From DASZGI01 sp035938995 (GTDB taxonomy: Bacteria > Actinomycetota > Actinomycetes > Streptomycetales > Catenulisporaceae), in the NCBI RefSeq assembly GCF_035938995.1, contig NZ_DASZGI010000238.1, forward strand, positions 1-19,724: a DNA stretch of 19,724 nucleotides, given 5' to 3'. The notes below the pieces were generated by a model, which saw only the letters and a program-made list of their open reading frames with translations, did not search any database and was not told the origin of the DNA. Positions 1-7,892 of the stretch are shown here, piece by piece. Position 1 is the stretch's first letter, and every line of letters begins with the position of its first letter. Both the position numbers and the translations under genes were made by a program.

Positions 1-1
1 G

Positions 2-886
2 CGGGTGCCGCACGTGGTGCTGGCGGTGAACAAGATGGACCTGGCCGGCTACGACGAGGCGGTGTTCGCGTCGATCGCGAACGAGTTCACCGCCTACGCG
101 AACCGCCTGGGGGTGCCGGAGGTCACCGCGATCCCGATCAGTGCGTTGAACGGGGACAACGTGGTCGACCCGTCCTCGTTCATGGACTGGTACGGCGGCC
201 CGACCCTGCTGGAGCACCTGGAATCGGTGGACGTGGACCAGGACCCCGCCGCACACCCGGCCCGCTTCCCGGTGCAGTACGTGCTGCGCCCGCAGACCGA
301 CGGGTTCCGCGACTACCGCGGCTACGCCGGACAACTGGTCTCCGGGGTGCTGCGCCCCGGCGACCAGGTCGTGGTGCTGCCCTCCGGGCAGTGCTCCACC
401 ATCGCCGGAATCGACCGACTCGGCACCCGCGACGTCCAAGAAGCCTTCGCCCCCCAATCGGTCACCCTGCGCCTGACCGACAACCTCGACATCGCCCGCG
501 GAGACATCATCGCCCCAGTCGACGCCGCACCCCTGATTACCAAGGACATCACAGCCACTGTTTGCCACCTGGCCGACCGAGCACTGCTTCCGGGCCACAG
601 AGTCCTGCTCCGCCACGGAACGATGACGGTTCCGGCCGTCGTGCGTCGGCTGAACTCGAAGCTCGATATCGACAGTCTCGCCTCCGAAGCGGCACCGCTG
701 TCCTTGCAGGCCAACGAGATCGGGCAGGTCACCCTGCGCACCGTCGTGCCGCTGCCGCTCGACGACTACGCCGACAACCGCCGCACCGGCTCCTTCCTGC
801 TCATCGACCGCGCCGACGGAATGACGCTCGATGCCGGAATGGTCACGCTCGCGGACGTCGCCCTCGCACCGGGAGAGCTGCCGTGA
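2..886 (+). CDS. cysN: Sulfate adenylyltransferase subunit 1 (CysN), 5'-truncated
   Basis: GTPase subunit of ATP sulfurylase, which with CysD activates sulfate to adenosine 5'-phosphosulfate in the cytoplasm, driven by GTP hydrolysis. The visible 294 residues start just before the G4 motif NKMD; a G5-like SAL follows near residue 47, then an EF-Tu-like beta-barrel (from about residue 85) and the C-terminal barrel. The P-loop and switch regions lie upstream of the window; CysN is usually around 430-450 residues, so about one third is missing. The frame is open from base 2, so the GTG at 5 is not the true start. Its TGA overlaps the GTG start of the next gene by 4 bp (GTGA), which suggests translational coupling. 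cysD is expected just upstream. The family call is secure; a CysNC fusion is excluded because no APS-kinase domain follows. Confidence 0.95.
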   Translation, partial: RVPHVVLAVNKMDLAGYDEAVFASIANEFTAYANRLGVPEVTAIPISALNGDNVVDPSSFMDWYGGPTLLEHLESVDVDQDPAAHPARFPVQYVLRPQTDGFRDYRGYAGQLVSGVLRPGDQVVVLPSGQCSTIAGIDRLGTRDVQEAFAPQSVTLRLTDNLDIARGDIIAPVDAAPLITKDITATVCHLADRALLPGHRVLLRHGTMTVPAVVRRLNSKLDIDSLASEAAPLSLQANEIGQVTLRTVVPLPLDDYADNRRTGSFLLIDRADGMTLDAGMVTLADVALAPGELP

Positions 887-1950
887 CGCGCCGTCCGACG
901 GCCGTCTTGGCCGCGCTCGTCAGCACCTTGATCATGACTTTGACTGCTTGTTCGGTGGGTTTCGGCGGCGGTTCGGCGGCCCCGGTCGCGGCGGCCGGAA
1001 GCGAGACGCTGCGCCTCGGCTACTTCGCCAACCTGACCCACGCCACCGCGCTCATCGGCGTCGACGGCGGCTACTTCCAACACGCCCTCGGCTCGACCCG
1101 GCTGAGCACCGAGATCTTCTCCGCCGGACCCGACGAGATATCCGCCCTGCTGACCGGTGCGATCGACGCCGCGTACGTGGGGCCCTCGCCCGCCATCAAC
1201 GGATACGTGAAGAGCCACGGACAGGCCCTGCGGATCATCGCGGGCGCCACGACCGGCGGCGCCGAGCTGATCGTCAAGCCGTCCATCACCTCGGTCGCCC
1301 AGCTCAGAGGAACCACGCTGGCCACGCCGCAGCTCGGCAACACCCAGGACGTCGCGCTGCGGTACTTGCTCAAGCAGAACGGCTTCCGCACGGCGGTCAC
1401 CGGCGGCGGGGACGTGGCGATCGAACCGACCGCCAACGCGACGACCCTCACCCTGTTCGCCGCCGGCCGGCTCGACGGGGCCTGGCTGCCTGAGCCCTAC
1501 GCCTCCCAAATGGTCGCCGAGGGCGGGCACATGCTCGTCGACGAACGCTCACTGTGGCCGGGCGGCCGATTCACCACCACCGATCTGGTCGTGTCCACCA
1601 CCTACCTGGACGCGCACCCGGACGCGGTCGCCGGTCTGTTGCGCGGCCAGGTCGCCGCCAACACCTGGGCCGACGCCAACCCGGCGCAGGCTCAGACCAT
1701 TGTCAACGCCGCGCTGAAGAAGCTGACCGGCAAGGCTTTGACGCCGACCGTCATGTCGCGCGCGTGGTCGGAACTCGCGGTCACCAACGACCCGCTCGCC
1801 GCGACCTTGGAGGCCGAGGAGGCGCACGCGGTCTCCGTCGCCCTGGTCAAACTGGCCGACCTGCACGGGATCTTGGATCTCGGCCCGCTCAACGCGGCGC
1901 TCCAGACGGCCGGACAACCACCGGTCTCAGCGGCCGGATTCGGAACGTAG
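883..1950 (+). CDS. Sulfonate/nitrate/taurine-type ABC transporter substrate-binding lipoprotein
   Basis: Extracytoplasmic binding protein of the SsuA/TauA/NrtA (NMT1-like) family, 355 residues. The N-terminus is a lipoprotein signal: two arginines, a hydrophobic stretch, then the lipobox LTAC with the acylated cysteine at residue 23. The mature part opens with the family pattern LRLGYFANLTHATALIG and has the two-lobe periplasmic-binding fold spread over about 320 residues. The GTG at 883 is chosen because it overlaps the cysN stop (GTGA), has GGGAGAG a few bases upstream, and places the signal peptide at the N-terminus. The longer open frame upstream has no support. With the ATPase and permease that follow it forms one importer. 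Its place inside a cys operon suggests sulfate, a sulfonate or another sulfur source; the exact ligand cannot be read from sequence. Confidence 0.9.
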   Translation: MTRRPTAVLAALVSTLIMTLTACSVGFGGGSAAPVAAAGSETLRLGYFANLTHATALIGVDGGYFQHALGSTRLSTEIFSAGPDEISALLTGAIDAAYVGPSPAINGYVKSHGQALRIIAGATTGGAELIVKPSITSVAQLRGTTLATPQLGNTQDVALRYLLKQNGFRTAVTGGGDVAIEPTANATTLTLFAAGRLDGAWLPEPYASQMVAEGGHMLVDERSLWPGGRFTTTDLVVSTTYLDAHPDAVAGLLRGQVAANTWADANPAQAQTIVNAALKKLTGKALTPTVMSRAWSELAVTNDPLAATLEAEEAHAVSVALVKLADLHGILDLGPLNAALQTAGQPPVSAAGFGT

Positions 1951-1964
1951 CAGAGCCCGAAGCG

Positions 1965-1989
1965 CGCGGCGGCGGTTTCCTCCGCCGCG
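1965..1989 (+). terminator. Intercistronic hairpin between binding-protein and ATPase genes
   Basis: Inverted repeat CGCGGCGG (1965-1972) and CCGCCGCG (1982-1989) with a 9-nt loop. An alternative 7-bp pairing with loop TTTCCT is also possible. It lies in the only real gap (81 bp) of an otherwise overlapping operon. No T-run follows, so partial termination or mRNA 3'-end protection of the upstream gene is more likely than a full stop. The function is inferred. Confidence 0.4.
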
Positions 1990-2031
1990 ACGCTTCACAG
2001 ATCAGGCAGCCAGAGGACGGAGCGGACGGAA

Positions 2032-2850
2032 GTGACGACGCCCGATATCGCGGGAGTGGCCGAGGCCATCCCCCACCACACGACACCGCACGCGGCCGAG
2101 TCGGCCGACGCGGTCCGGTTGACCGGGGTCGGGAAAACCTTCGGCCGCACCGATGACGTCCCCGTGCTCCAAGGGGTCGACCTGCGCATCGCGGCCGGGG
2201 AGTTCGTGTGCGTGATCGGCGCCTCCGGCTGCGGAAAGTCCACGCTGCTCACGATTATCGCGGGGCTCGAACCGGCCAGCGCCGGCGAGGTCGCCGTCCC
2301 GGCCGGCCGCGCCTCGCTGATGTTCCAGGACTCCGCCCTGTTCCCCTGGCTGACCGCCGGGCGCAACGTCGAGCTCGCGCTTCGGCTGCGCGGCCTGCCG
2401 CGCGCCCAACGCCGCACCGAGGCCGAGGAACTGCTCGCCCTGGTCCGCCTGCACGGCGCCTACGACAAGCGGGTTCATCAGCTCTCCGGCGGCATGCGCC
2501 AGCGCGTCGCCCTCGCCCGCGCGCTCGCCCAGGGCAACCGGGTGCTGCTCATGGACGAACCCTTCGCCGCTCTCGACGCGATCACCCGCGACGCCCTGCA
2601 CGGCGAGCTGACCCGGATCTGGCGGGAGACCGGCATCGCCGTGCTCTTCGTCACCCACAACGTGCGTGAGGCGGTGCGCCTCGGCCAGCGGGTGATCCTG
2701 CTGTCCTCCCGCCCCGGCCGCATCGCCCGCGAATGGAGCGTCGACATCCCGCAGCCGCGCCGCATCGAGGACACCGCGGTCGCCGAACTCGCCCGCGAAA
2801 TCACCGCCGACCTGCACCGGGAGATCAGCCGCCATGGCGACGACCACTGA
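2032..2850 (+). CDS. ABC transporter ATP-binding protein (SsuB/TauB type)
   Basis: Nucleotide-binding subunit of the importer, 272 residues, acting on the inner face of the membrane. All ABC motifs are intact: Walker A GASGCGKST at 63-71, Q-loop glutamine 99, signature LSGGMRQ at 151-157, Walker B VLLMDEP at 171-177 and the switch histidine 209. The segment SALFPWLTAGRNV after the Q-loop is typical of the SsuB/TauB/NrtD group. An N-terminal extension of roughly 25 residues precedes the first beta strand; the GTG at 2032 is accepted, but a later internal start cannot be excluded. The 3' end overlaps the permease gene by 17 bp. Confidence 0.93.
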   Translation: MTTPDIAGVAEAIPHHTTPHAAESADAVRLTGVGKTFGRTDDVPVLQGVDLRIAAGEFVCVIGASGCGKSTLLTIIAGLEPASAGEVAVPAGRASLMFQDSALFPWLTAGRNVELALRLRGLPRAQRRTEAEELLALVRLHGAYDKRVHQLSGGMRQRVALARALAQGNRVLLMDEPFAALDAITRDALHGELTRIWRETGIAVLFVTHNVREAVRLGQRVILLSSRPGRIAREWSVDIPQPRRIEDTAVAELAREITADLHREISRHGDDH

Positions 2851-3736
2851 ACCGCCGGGCCGGTCGCCCGCCGACGACGGCGATCTGGCCGAGCTCGAAG
2901 CGGGTCTCGACGCGCTGGAGTCGTTCAGCACGCCGCGCATCAGCCTGCTGACCCGGCTGCGCCGCTCCGTGCTGCCGCCGGCCGTCGCCGTCCTGCTCTT
3001 CCTCGGGATCTGGCAGCTGGTCTGGGCCCTGCACGTGAAGGCGGACTGGCTGCTGCCGTCCCCCGCGGAGACCTGGCGCGAGGCCGCCGGGTCCTGGAGC
3101 CAGTGGGACGTCGGCACGGCGGTCTTCAACAGCGTCTACCGCGGCCTGTCGGGGTTCGCCGTCGCGATGCTGATCGGAACCCCGATCGGCCTGACGGTGT
3201 GGCGCTTCCGCGTCGTGCGCACCTCGCTCGGGCCGATCCTCTCGGGCCTGCAGAACCTCCCCTCGGTGGCCTGGGTCCCGATCGGCATCCTGTGGTTCGG
3301 GATCAGCCCCGCCACCATCTACATGGTGGTGCTGGTCGGCGCCGTCCCCTCGATCGCGATCGGCGTCGTCTCCGGGCTCGATCAGGTGCCGCCGCTGTAC
3401 CTCCAGGTCGGCCGCAACCTCGGCGCGCGCGGGTTCTCGGCGGCGCGGTACATCCTGCTGTCCGCCGCCGCGCCCGGCTACCTGGCCGGGCTCAAACAGG
3501 GGTGGGCCTTCGCCTGGCGCTCGCTGATGGCCGCCGAGCTCATCGCGGTCGCCCCGCAGCTCGGACCCGGGCTCGGGCAGCTGCTCGAGCAGGGCCGCAA
3601 CAACACCGACGCCGGACAGTCCTTCACCGCGATCCTGCTCATCTTCCTGGCCGGCATCGGCATCAATGCCCTGATCTTCGCCCCGCTGGAGCGCCGGATC
3701 CTGCGCGACCGCGGACTGACCGGGAGGCGGGCATGA
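2834..3736 (+). CDS. ABC transporter permease (SsuC/TauC type)
   Basis: Membrane subunit of the importer, 300 residues, BPD_transp_1 fold. A hydrophilic N-terminal tail of about 45 residues (acidic, then basic) precedes the first membrane segment near 48-67. Further segments lie around 105-125, 140-185 and 255-285. The cytoplasmic EAA-type coupling loop is visible as GARGFSAARYILLSAAAPGYLAGLKQG, split here only by its conserved glycines, around residues 198-224. Start ATG 2834 lies inside the ATPase gene; the stop overlaps the cysH start (ATGA). These overlaps argue for coupled synthesis of ATPase, permease and reductase. Confidence 0.92.
   Translation: MATTTEPPGRSPADDGDLAELEAGLDALESFSTPRISLLTRLRRSVLPPAVAVLLFLGIWQLVWALHVKADWLLPSPAETWREAAGSWSQWDVGTAVFNSVYRGLSGFAVAMLIGTPIGLTVWRFRVVRTSLGPILSGLQNLPSVAWVPIGILWFGISPATIYMVVLVGAVPSIAIGVVSGLDQVPPLYLQVGRNLGARGFSAARYILLSAAAPGYLAGLKQGWAFAWRSLMAAELIAVAPQLGPGLGQLLEQGRNNTDAGQSFTAILLIFLAGIGINALIFAPLERRILRDRGLTGRRA
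3722..3727 (+). promoter_or_regulatory. Ribosome binding site of cysH
   Basis: GGGAGG, 5 nt before ATG 3733. It fixes the cysH start against the much longer open frame that begins at 3103. Confidence 0.8.
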
Positions 3737-4434
3737 CCTCGCACCTCTCCGAGACGGGACTGCGGGCGCTCGCCGAGGAGGCGGACGCGCTGCTTCGCGA
3801 CGCTCCCGCGGCCGCTGTGGTCCGCTGGGCGCGCGGGACTTTCGGCGCTCGCGTCGTCGTGGCGTCCTCGATGGCTGACACGCACCTGGTACACATGGCG
3901 CAGGCCGCCGCGCCGGGCATCGACGTCCTCTTCCTGGACACCGGCTACCACTTCCCGGAGACCATCGGCACGCGCGACGCCGTCTCCGCCGCGTACGACG
4001 TCAGCGTCCTGACGATCACGCCGCTGCGCACAGTCGCCGAGCAGGACGCGCAGCACGGCCCCCAGCTCCACGACCGCGACCCCGACCTCTGCTGCGCCCT
4101 GCGCAAGGTCGAGCCGCTCGAGCGCGGCCTCCTCCCGTACGACGCGTGGATCACCGGCATGCGCCGCGAGGACGCCCCGACCCGCGCGGACATCCCGGTG
4201 ATCGGCTACGACGCCAAGCGCAACATGGTGAAGATCTCCCCGCTGGCCACCTGGACACAGGACGACGTCGACGACTACATCCGCGACAACAATGTCCTGA
4301 TCAACCCGCTCTACCTCGACGGATACACGTCGATCGGCTGCGCGCCGTGCACCCGCCGGCCGCTGCCCGGCGAGGATCCGAGAGCCGGGCGCTGGGCGGG
4401 ACTCGGCAAGACGGAGTGCGGATTGCACACCTGA
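3733..4434 (+). CDS. cysH: Adenylyl-sulfate (APS) reductase, thioredoxin-dependent
   Basis: Reduces APS to sulfite and AMP in cytoplasmic sulfate assimilation, 233 residues. The PP-loop-like SSMADTHL (45-52) and LDTGYHFPET (68-77) form the nucleotide-binding part. The cysteine pairs CC at 120-121 and CXXC at 203-206 are the ligands of the [4Fe-4S] cluster that marks APS-type reductases; PAPS-specific enzymes lack them. The catalytic cysteine is in KTECGLH (Cys229). Start ATG 3733 overlaps the permease stop and has a strong ribosome binding site. It is the last gene of the run; the next gene is 80 bp away and unrelated. The stop codon lies in the first unit of a tandem repeat. Confidence 0.95.
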   Translation: MTSHLSETGLRALAEEADALLRDAPAAAVVRWARGTFGARVVVASSMADTHLVHMAQAAAPGIDVLFLDTGYHFPETIGTRDAVSAAYDVSVLTITPLRTVAEQDAQHGPQLHDRDPDLCCALRKVEPLERGLLPYDAWITGMRREDAPTRADIPVIGYDAKRNMVKISPLATWTQDDVDDYIRDNNVLINPLYLDGYTSIGCAPCTRRPLPGEDPRAGRWAGLGKTECGLHT

Positions 4435-4494
4435 CCGCCGCACCACTTGATCGTCACAGGCACTTGAACGTCACAGGCACCTGACCGTCGAGGA
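4428..4494 (+). repeat. 16-17 bp tandem repeat spanning the cysH stop codon
   Basis: The core CAC(C/T)TGANCG occurs at 4428, 4444, 4461 and 4478, a period of 16, 17 and 17 bp. Units two and three (4444-4460, 4461-4477) match at 16 of 17 bases; the outer two are more diverged. The first unit holds the cysH stop TGA (4432-4434); each later unit carries another TGA, and together they cover all three frames. The array fills most of the 80-bp gap before the glycosyltransferase. It may be a slippage product, a multi-frame stop or a repeated binding site. Confidence 0.8.
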
Positions 4495-4514
4495 TCGACC
4501 GGGAGTCCGCACCG

Positions 4515-6446
4515 ATGTACCACGGCACTGTCATCGCCTGGCTGGGCGCCGACCTCGCCCTGCTCATGCTGATCACCGCGTGGCCGCTCTCCCGCCGCTT
4601 CGACGAGTCCGACCAGGGTACCGACCGGTTCGTCAAGCTGCCCCCGGTGCGCCGGCCCTCCATCCGGCGGGCCCTGTGGTTCCTCGGCATCGCCGCGGCG
4701 GCCTGCGTGCTGATGGTCGCGCTGCACCACCCGAGGCCCGCGCAGTCCTACTACCTCCTCGTCGACACGATCCTGGCCAAGGCCCACGCCGACGCGACGT
4801 CGATCTCGCACGGGCTGCCGCCGCTGATCCCGGTAGCAGAGCTCTGCTATCTGACGTCCATCGCGATCACCGCGCGCGCGACGCTCGGCCGCAGGCTGAT
4901 GATCCTCGCCCACGCCCCGCTGTTCATCGCCGTCTCCGTGCTCGTGGACTGCTTCGCCGTGCTGGCCTCGGACGCCGCGCACCTGCCGCTCGGCCCGATC
5001 CCGATCCTCGACTTCATGCTCCAGTACACCGTCGGGTTCTTCCTGCTCTACCGGCTGTCCTTCACCACGTTCCGGCTGCCCAAGCCCACGACGCTGCCCA
5101 ATCTGCGGCACGGCGACTGGCGCGACAACACCCTGCTCATCCTCTGCATGATCGGCTCCTTCGGCATCGTCGGCTCCTTCGCCCTCGCGCTGGCCGTGTG
5201 GCTGAAGAACGAGCCGATCGTGATCGTCGTCGTGCTGGCCAGCCTGCGGGTCGGCATCAACGACGCGATCTGCCTGCTGCTCGGGCTGATCCGGCTGCTC
5301 GGCGACCGAAAACCGGTGCTCGGGGCGGAACGCCCGGCCCTGGAGGTCATCATCCCGGCGTTCAACGAATCCGCCGGGATCGAACGGCTTTTGCGCTCCA
5401 TCGACCGGGCCGCCGCGAACTACGGCGGCCCGGTCCGGGTCGTCATGTGCGACGACGGCTCTACGGACGACACCCGCGCCCTCGCCGAGGGTGCGATCGC
5501 CGCATATACGCACGCGACCGGCGAAGTGATCGAGGGCACTCACGCCGGCAAGGCGAAGGCGCTCAACCTCGCGCTCTCGAGGTGCACCTCAGACTACGTA
5601 TTTCGGCTGGACGCCGACTGCGCGGTCGATCCGAATGCCTTCGTGTATGCGATCCCGCACTTCCTCTCCGATCCGCGGGTCGGCGTCGTCGGCGCGCTGA
5701 CTACGCCCAAGGAGCCGTACGGCACTTGGCTCGACCGGATGCGCGGCCTGGAAGTGCTCGCCGTCTACGGGTTCTCACTGACGCTGCTCTCCGAGGTCGA
5801 CGCGGTGCCGTGCATACCCGGCACCTTCTGCGCCTTCCGCCGCGAGCCCGCCGCGGAACTCGGCGGCTTCGTGCACGGGATGTTCGGCGAGGACGCCGAG
5901 TTCACCTGCGCGCTCGCCCGGCTCGGCTGGCGGGTCGTGCTCGATCCGCGGATCAGGTCCTACGAGGACGTGCCGAAGAGCATCAGGGAACTGCGCGTCC
6001 AGCGGTACCGCTGGGGCCTGGGCGGCATGATGAACTTCGCCCGCTACACCCCCTTCGGGCATTCGGCGCCCGGGCCGCGGTTCTGGTTCCAGCTGCCGCG
6101 CAGCATGGGCACCCGGTTCCTGGCCCCGATGAACTTCATCCTGATGATGACGACCCTGCTGTACGCGGCGTTCCAGCCGTCCGTGCAGCACAACATCGCG
6201 AAGTTCGCGGCCACCTTCTTCATCGCGCAGATCCCGGGCCTGATCACCCGGCTCAGCGTCACCGTCTACTACCGGCGCTGGCGGCTGCTGCCCTGGGTCC
6301 CGCTCTGGATCGTCTTCGTACTGCTCAAACGGTTCTTCCAGCTCGAATCAGTGCTCGGCTGTGGCACCCGCGCGGTGCGCCCGCCCCTCCCGCTGCGCGG
6401 GAGATATCCGACCTGGCGCGCCTTGCTGCGACCGGCAAGCCCGTGA
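4515..6446 (+). CDS. Membrane glycosyltransferase family 2 (processive polysaccharide synthase-like)
   Basis: Predicted integral-membrane GT2 enzyme, 643 residues, transferring sugar from a nucleotide-sugar and probably extruding a polymer. About seven hydrophobic segments precede the catalytic domain (near 4-23, 53-71, 103-120, 129-151, 164-182, 206-230, 235-262). The GT-A domain (about 275-505) has DDGS at 313-316, the metal-binding DAD at 366-368, the base-region GED at 458-460 and QRYRW at 496-500. The last is the QxxRW signature of cellulose, hyaluronan and poly-GlcNAc synthases. Three more membrane segments follow (535-553, 563-582, 591-609). The N-terminal multi-spanning block is longer than in simple synthases. 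ATG 4515 has GGGAG 9 nt upstream. The next gene is 30 bp away, probably in the same operon. The polymer is unknown: no PilZ domain is apparent and no accessory synthase gene is in view. Confidence 0.88.
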   Translation: MYHGTVIAWLGADLALLMLITAWPLSRRFDESDQGTDRFVKLPPVRRPSIRRALWFLGIAAAACVLMVALHHPRPAQSYYLLVDTILAKAHADATSISHGLPPLIPVAELCYLTSIAITARATLGRRLMILAHAPLFIAVSVLVDCFAVLASDAAHLPLGPIPILDFMLQYTVGFFLLYRLSFTTFRLPKPTTLPNLRHGDWRDNTLLILCMIGSFGIVGSFALALAVWLKNEPIVIVVVLASLRVGINDAICLLLGLIRLLGDRKPVLGAERPALEVIIPAFNESAGIERLLRSIDRAAANYGGPVRVVMCDDGSTDDTRALAEGAIAAYTHATGEVIEGTHAGKAKALNLALSRCTSDYVFRLDADCAVDPNAFVYAIPHFLSDPRVGVVGALTTPKEPYGTWLDRMRGLEVLAVYGFSLTLLSEVDAVPCIPGTFCAFRREPAAELGGFVHGMFGEDAEFTCALARLGWRVVLDPRIRSYEDVPKSIRELRVQRYRWGLGGMMNFARYTPFGHSAPGPRFWFQLPRSMGTRFLAPMNFILMMTTLLYAAFQPSVQHNIAKFAATFFIAQIPGLITRLSVTVYYRRWRLLPWVPLWIVFVLLKRFFQLESVLGCGTRAVRPPLPLRGRYPTWRALLRPASP

Positions 6447-6476
6447 TCGCAATGAATACACGAAAGGGAACACAGC

Positions 6477-7826
6477 ATGTTCACAGGCAGCATCCTGAGC
6501 CGCCGCGACGCGCTACGGCTCGGCGCCGTAGGCGGCGGTGCCCTCGCTGCTCCCTCGGCGCCGAGAATGACGGCTGCGAGCAAGTCAGCAGCCGCACAGA
6601 CCGTTTTCGACGTGACTGCCTACGGCGCGGTGGGCGACGGCACGACCGACGACACCACGGCGATCCAGAACGCGCTCAACGCCGCGGGGAAGGTCCCCGG
6701 GTCCACGGTCTCCTTCCCTCCCGCGTCCGGCGGCTGCTACCGCATCTCCGGAGTCACCGTGCCGGGCGGGATCGGGCGGCTGACCGGCGAATCGGTCCTC
6801 TACACCAAGAACGCGCCGTTCGTGACGACCCTGACCGGCTCCGTTCTGGCGCCGATCAACGCGACGGTCGCCGACCTGCTCAAGATCGGAGTGTGCGGCA
6901 ATGGAAACGTCGTCAACTCCAACCCGCACGGCCTGACCGTCGAGGGCCTCGGATTCCTCGGCACGACGCCCGCGCCGATCGCCGCAGTCCCCAATCTCTG
7001 GGGCGCGACGGTCATCGACACCTCCGACGTCACCTTCAGCAACTGCCGGGACATGTACTGCGGCTGCCCGGCGTTCGCCGGATATCCGACCGGCGGCACC
7101 GGTGCCGGAGGGTTCGTACGCCTGCTGTCGTCGGGCACGGACATCTTCTTCTCGGTCAACGCCCAGATCCGGTCCTGCAGCTCGTACGGCGCGGGCCACT
7201 TCGTGCTGGCGGACGGCCTGTCCGCGAAGTTCCCGGGCGGCGGAAGCACCGACGGCCGGATCAGCAACTGCCAGGTCAACGGGCACAACCTGGCCGTCTC
7301 GCTCGGCCCCTTCGAGGCGGGCGCCGGCGGGTGGTTCATCACCGACTGCCACTTCTCCTCGCCGCTCGGTACCGGGCACGTGAACTACGGCCAGGCCGGG
7401 AACCCGTGGACGCTGCGCATCGCGAACACGTACTTCGACGTCTGCAACGGCGTTCCGCTGTCCTGCGGTGGCCGTGGCCTGCAGTTGGTCGGCAACTACT
7501 TCAGGGGCCTGGGCAACACGACCGCGATCCAGTTGACCGACAAGTTGGGCACGGTCGGGCGCGACCCGGGCGCCCTGATCTCCGACAACGTGCTCGACCT
7601 CGACGGATCGACCACCCTGGTCACCTTCGCCCAGATCCTCGGTTTCACCGCGGCCGGCTTCCCGACCCACGGAGGGGGCGTCTACCAGAACAACCTGATC
7701 CACAACCACGGCGCCCCGATGCCCAAGGGCTGGGTCGGCCCATACACCGGCTCGGAGGGCGCCGCGATCGCCAACGCGTCGACGCCCACGCTGACCCTCG
7801 CCAACGGACCTCAGCTGTCCGCCTGA
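6477..7826 (+). CDS. Tat-exported right-handed beta-helix protein (pectate-lyase-3 superfamily)
   Basis: 449 residues. The N-terminus SRRDALRLG (8-16), followed by a short Gly/Ala-rich region, looks like a Tat signal, so the protein is expected outside the membrane, folded. The mature part starts with VFDVTAYGAVGDGTTDDT (43-60), the entry motif of Pectate_lyase_3 / GH55-type helices. Repeated short strands rich in N, G and V follow, such as TVIDTSDVTFSNCRDMYC and DGRISNCQVNGHNLAV. No catalytic triad can be assigned. ATG 6477 has AAAGGGA about 8 nt upstream. As partner of the glycosyltransferase it is a candidate lyase, epimerase or binding protein acting on the exported polymer; that role is inferred from position. 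The stop codon lies in a short tandem repeat. Confidence 0.82.
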   Translation: MFTGSILSRRDALRLGAVGGGALAAPSAPRMTAASKSAAAQTVFDVTAYGAVGDGTTDDTTAIQNALNAAGKVPGSTVSFPPASGGCYRISGVTVPGGIGRLTGESVLYTKNAPFVTTLTGSVLAPINATVADLLKIGVCGNGNVVNSNPHGLTVEGLGFLGTTPAPIAAVPNLWGATVIDTSDVTFSNCRDMYCGCPAFAGYPTGGTGAGGFVRLLSSGTDIFFSVNAQIRSCSSYGAGHFVLADGLSAKFPGGGSTDGRISNCQVNGHNLAVSLGPFEAGAGGWFITDCHFSSPLGTGHVNYGQAGNPWTLRIANTYFDVCNGVPLSCGGRGLQLVGNYFRGLGNTTAIQLTDKLGTVGRDPGALISDNVLDLDGSTTLVTFAQILGFTAAGFPTHGGGVYQNNLIHNHGAPMPKGWVGPYTGSEGAAIANASTPTLTLANGPQLSA

Positions 7827-7836
7827 TCGCCTGAAC
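7821..7836 (+). repeat. 8-bp tandem repeat spanning the stop of the beta-helix gene
   Basis: GCCTGATC (7821-7828) is followed directly by GCCTGAAC (7829-7836), a 7-of-8 match. The first unit holds the in-frame stop TGA (7824-7826); the second puts TGA in another frame. Only two copies, so chance is possible. Confidence 0.55.
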
Positions 7837-7854
7837 CCGCATCCCGGATGAACA

Positions 7855-7882
7855 TGCGGCCAGGCGATCGCGCCTGGCCGCA
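7855..7882. terminator. Perfect 28-nt palindrome between convergent genes
   Basis: Arms TGCGGCCAGGCG (7855-7866) and CGCCTGGCCGCA (7871-7882) are exact reverse complements around ATCG. It is 29 bp after the beta-helix stop and 10 bp beyond the stop of the convergent regulator. A bidirectional terminator is the simplest reading, though there is no T-run on either side. Confidence 0.75.
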
Positions 7883-7892
7883 CACCGGTCCT

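Noticed and set aside
5..7. GTG near the left edge as the start of cysN
   Set aside because: It is inside the GTPase domain just before NKMD; the frame is open to the window edge, so the gene is truncated.
4444..4494. Repeat after cysH read as a PhoP box (11-bp direct repeats)
   Set aside because: The minus strand has GTTCA-like words, but the period is 17, not 11, and the unit does not keep the PhoP consensus.
4580..7834. 1084-codon open frame across the glycosyltransferase and beta-helix genes
   Set aside because: Arg/Pro/Ala-rich translation with no recognisable domain; it runs in another frame through two genes with clear motifs and good ribosome binding sites, a common effect in GC-rich DNA.
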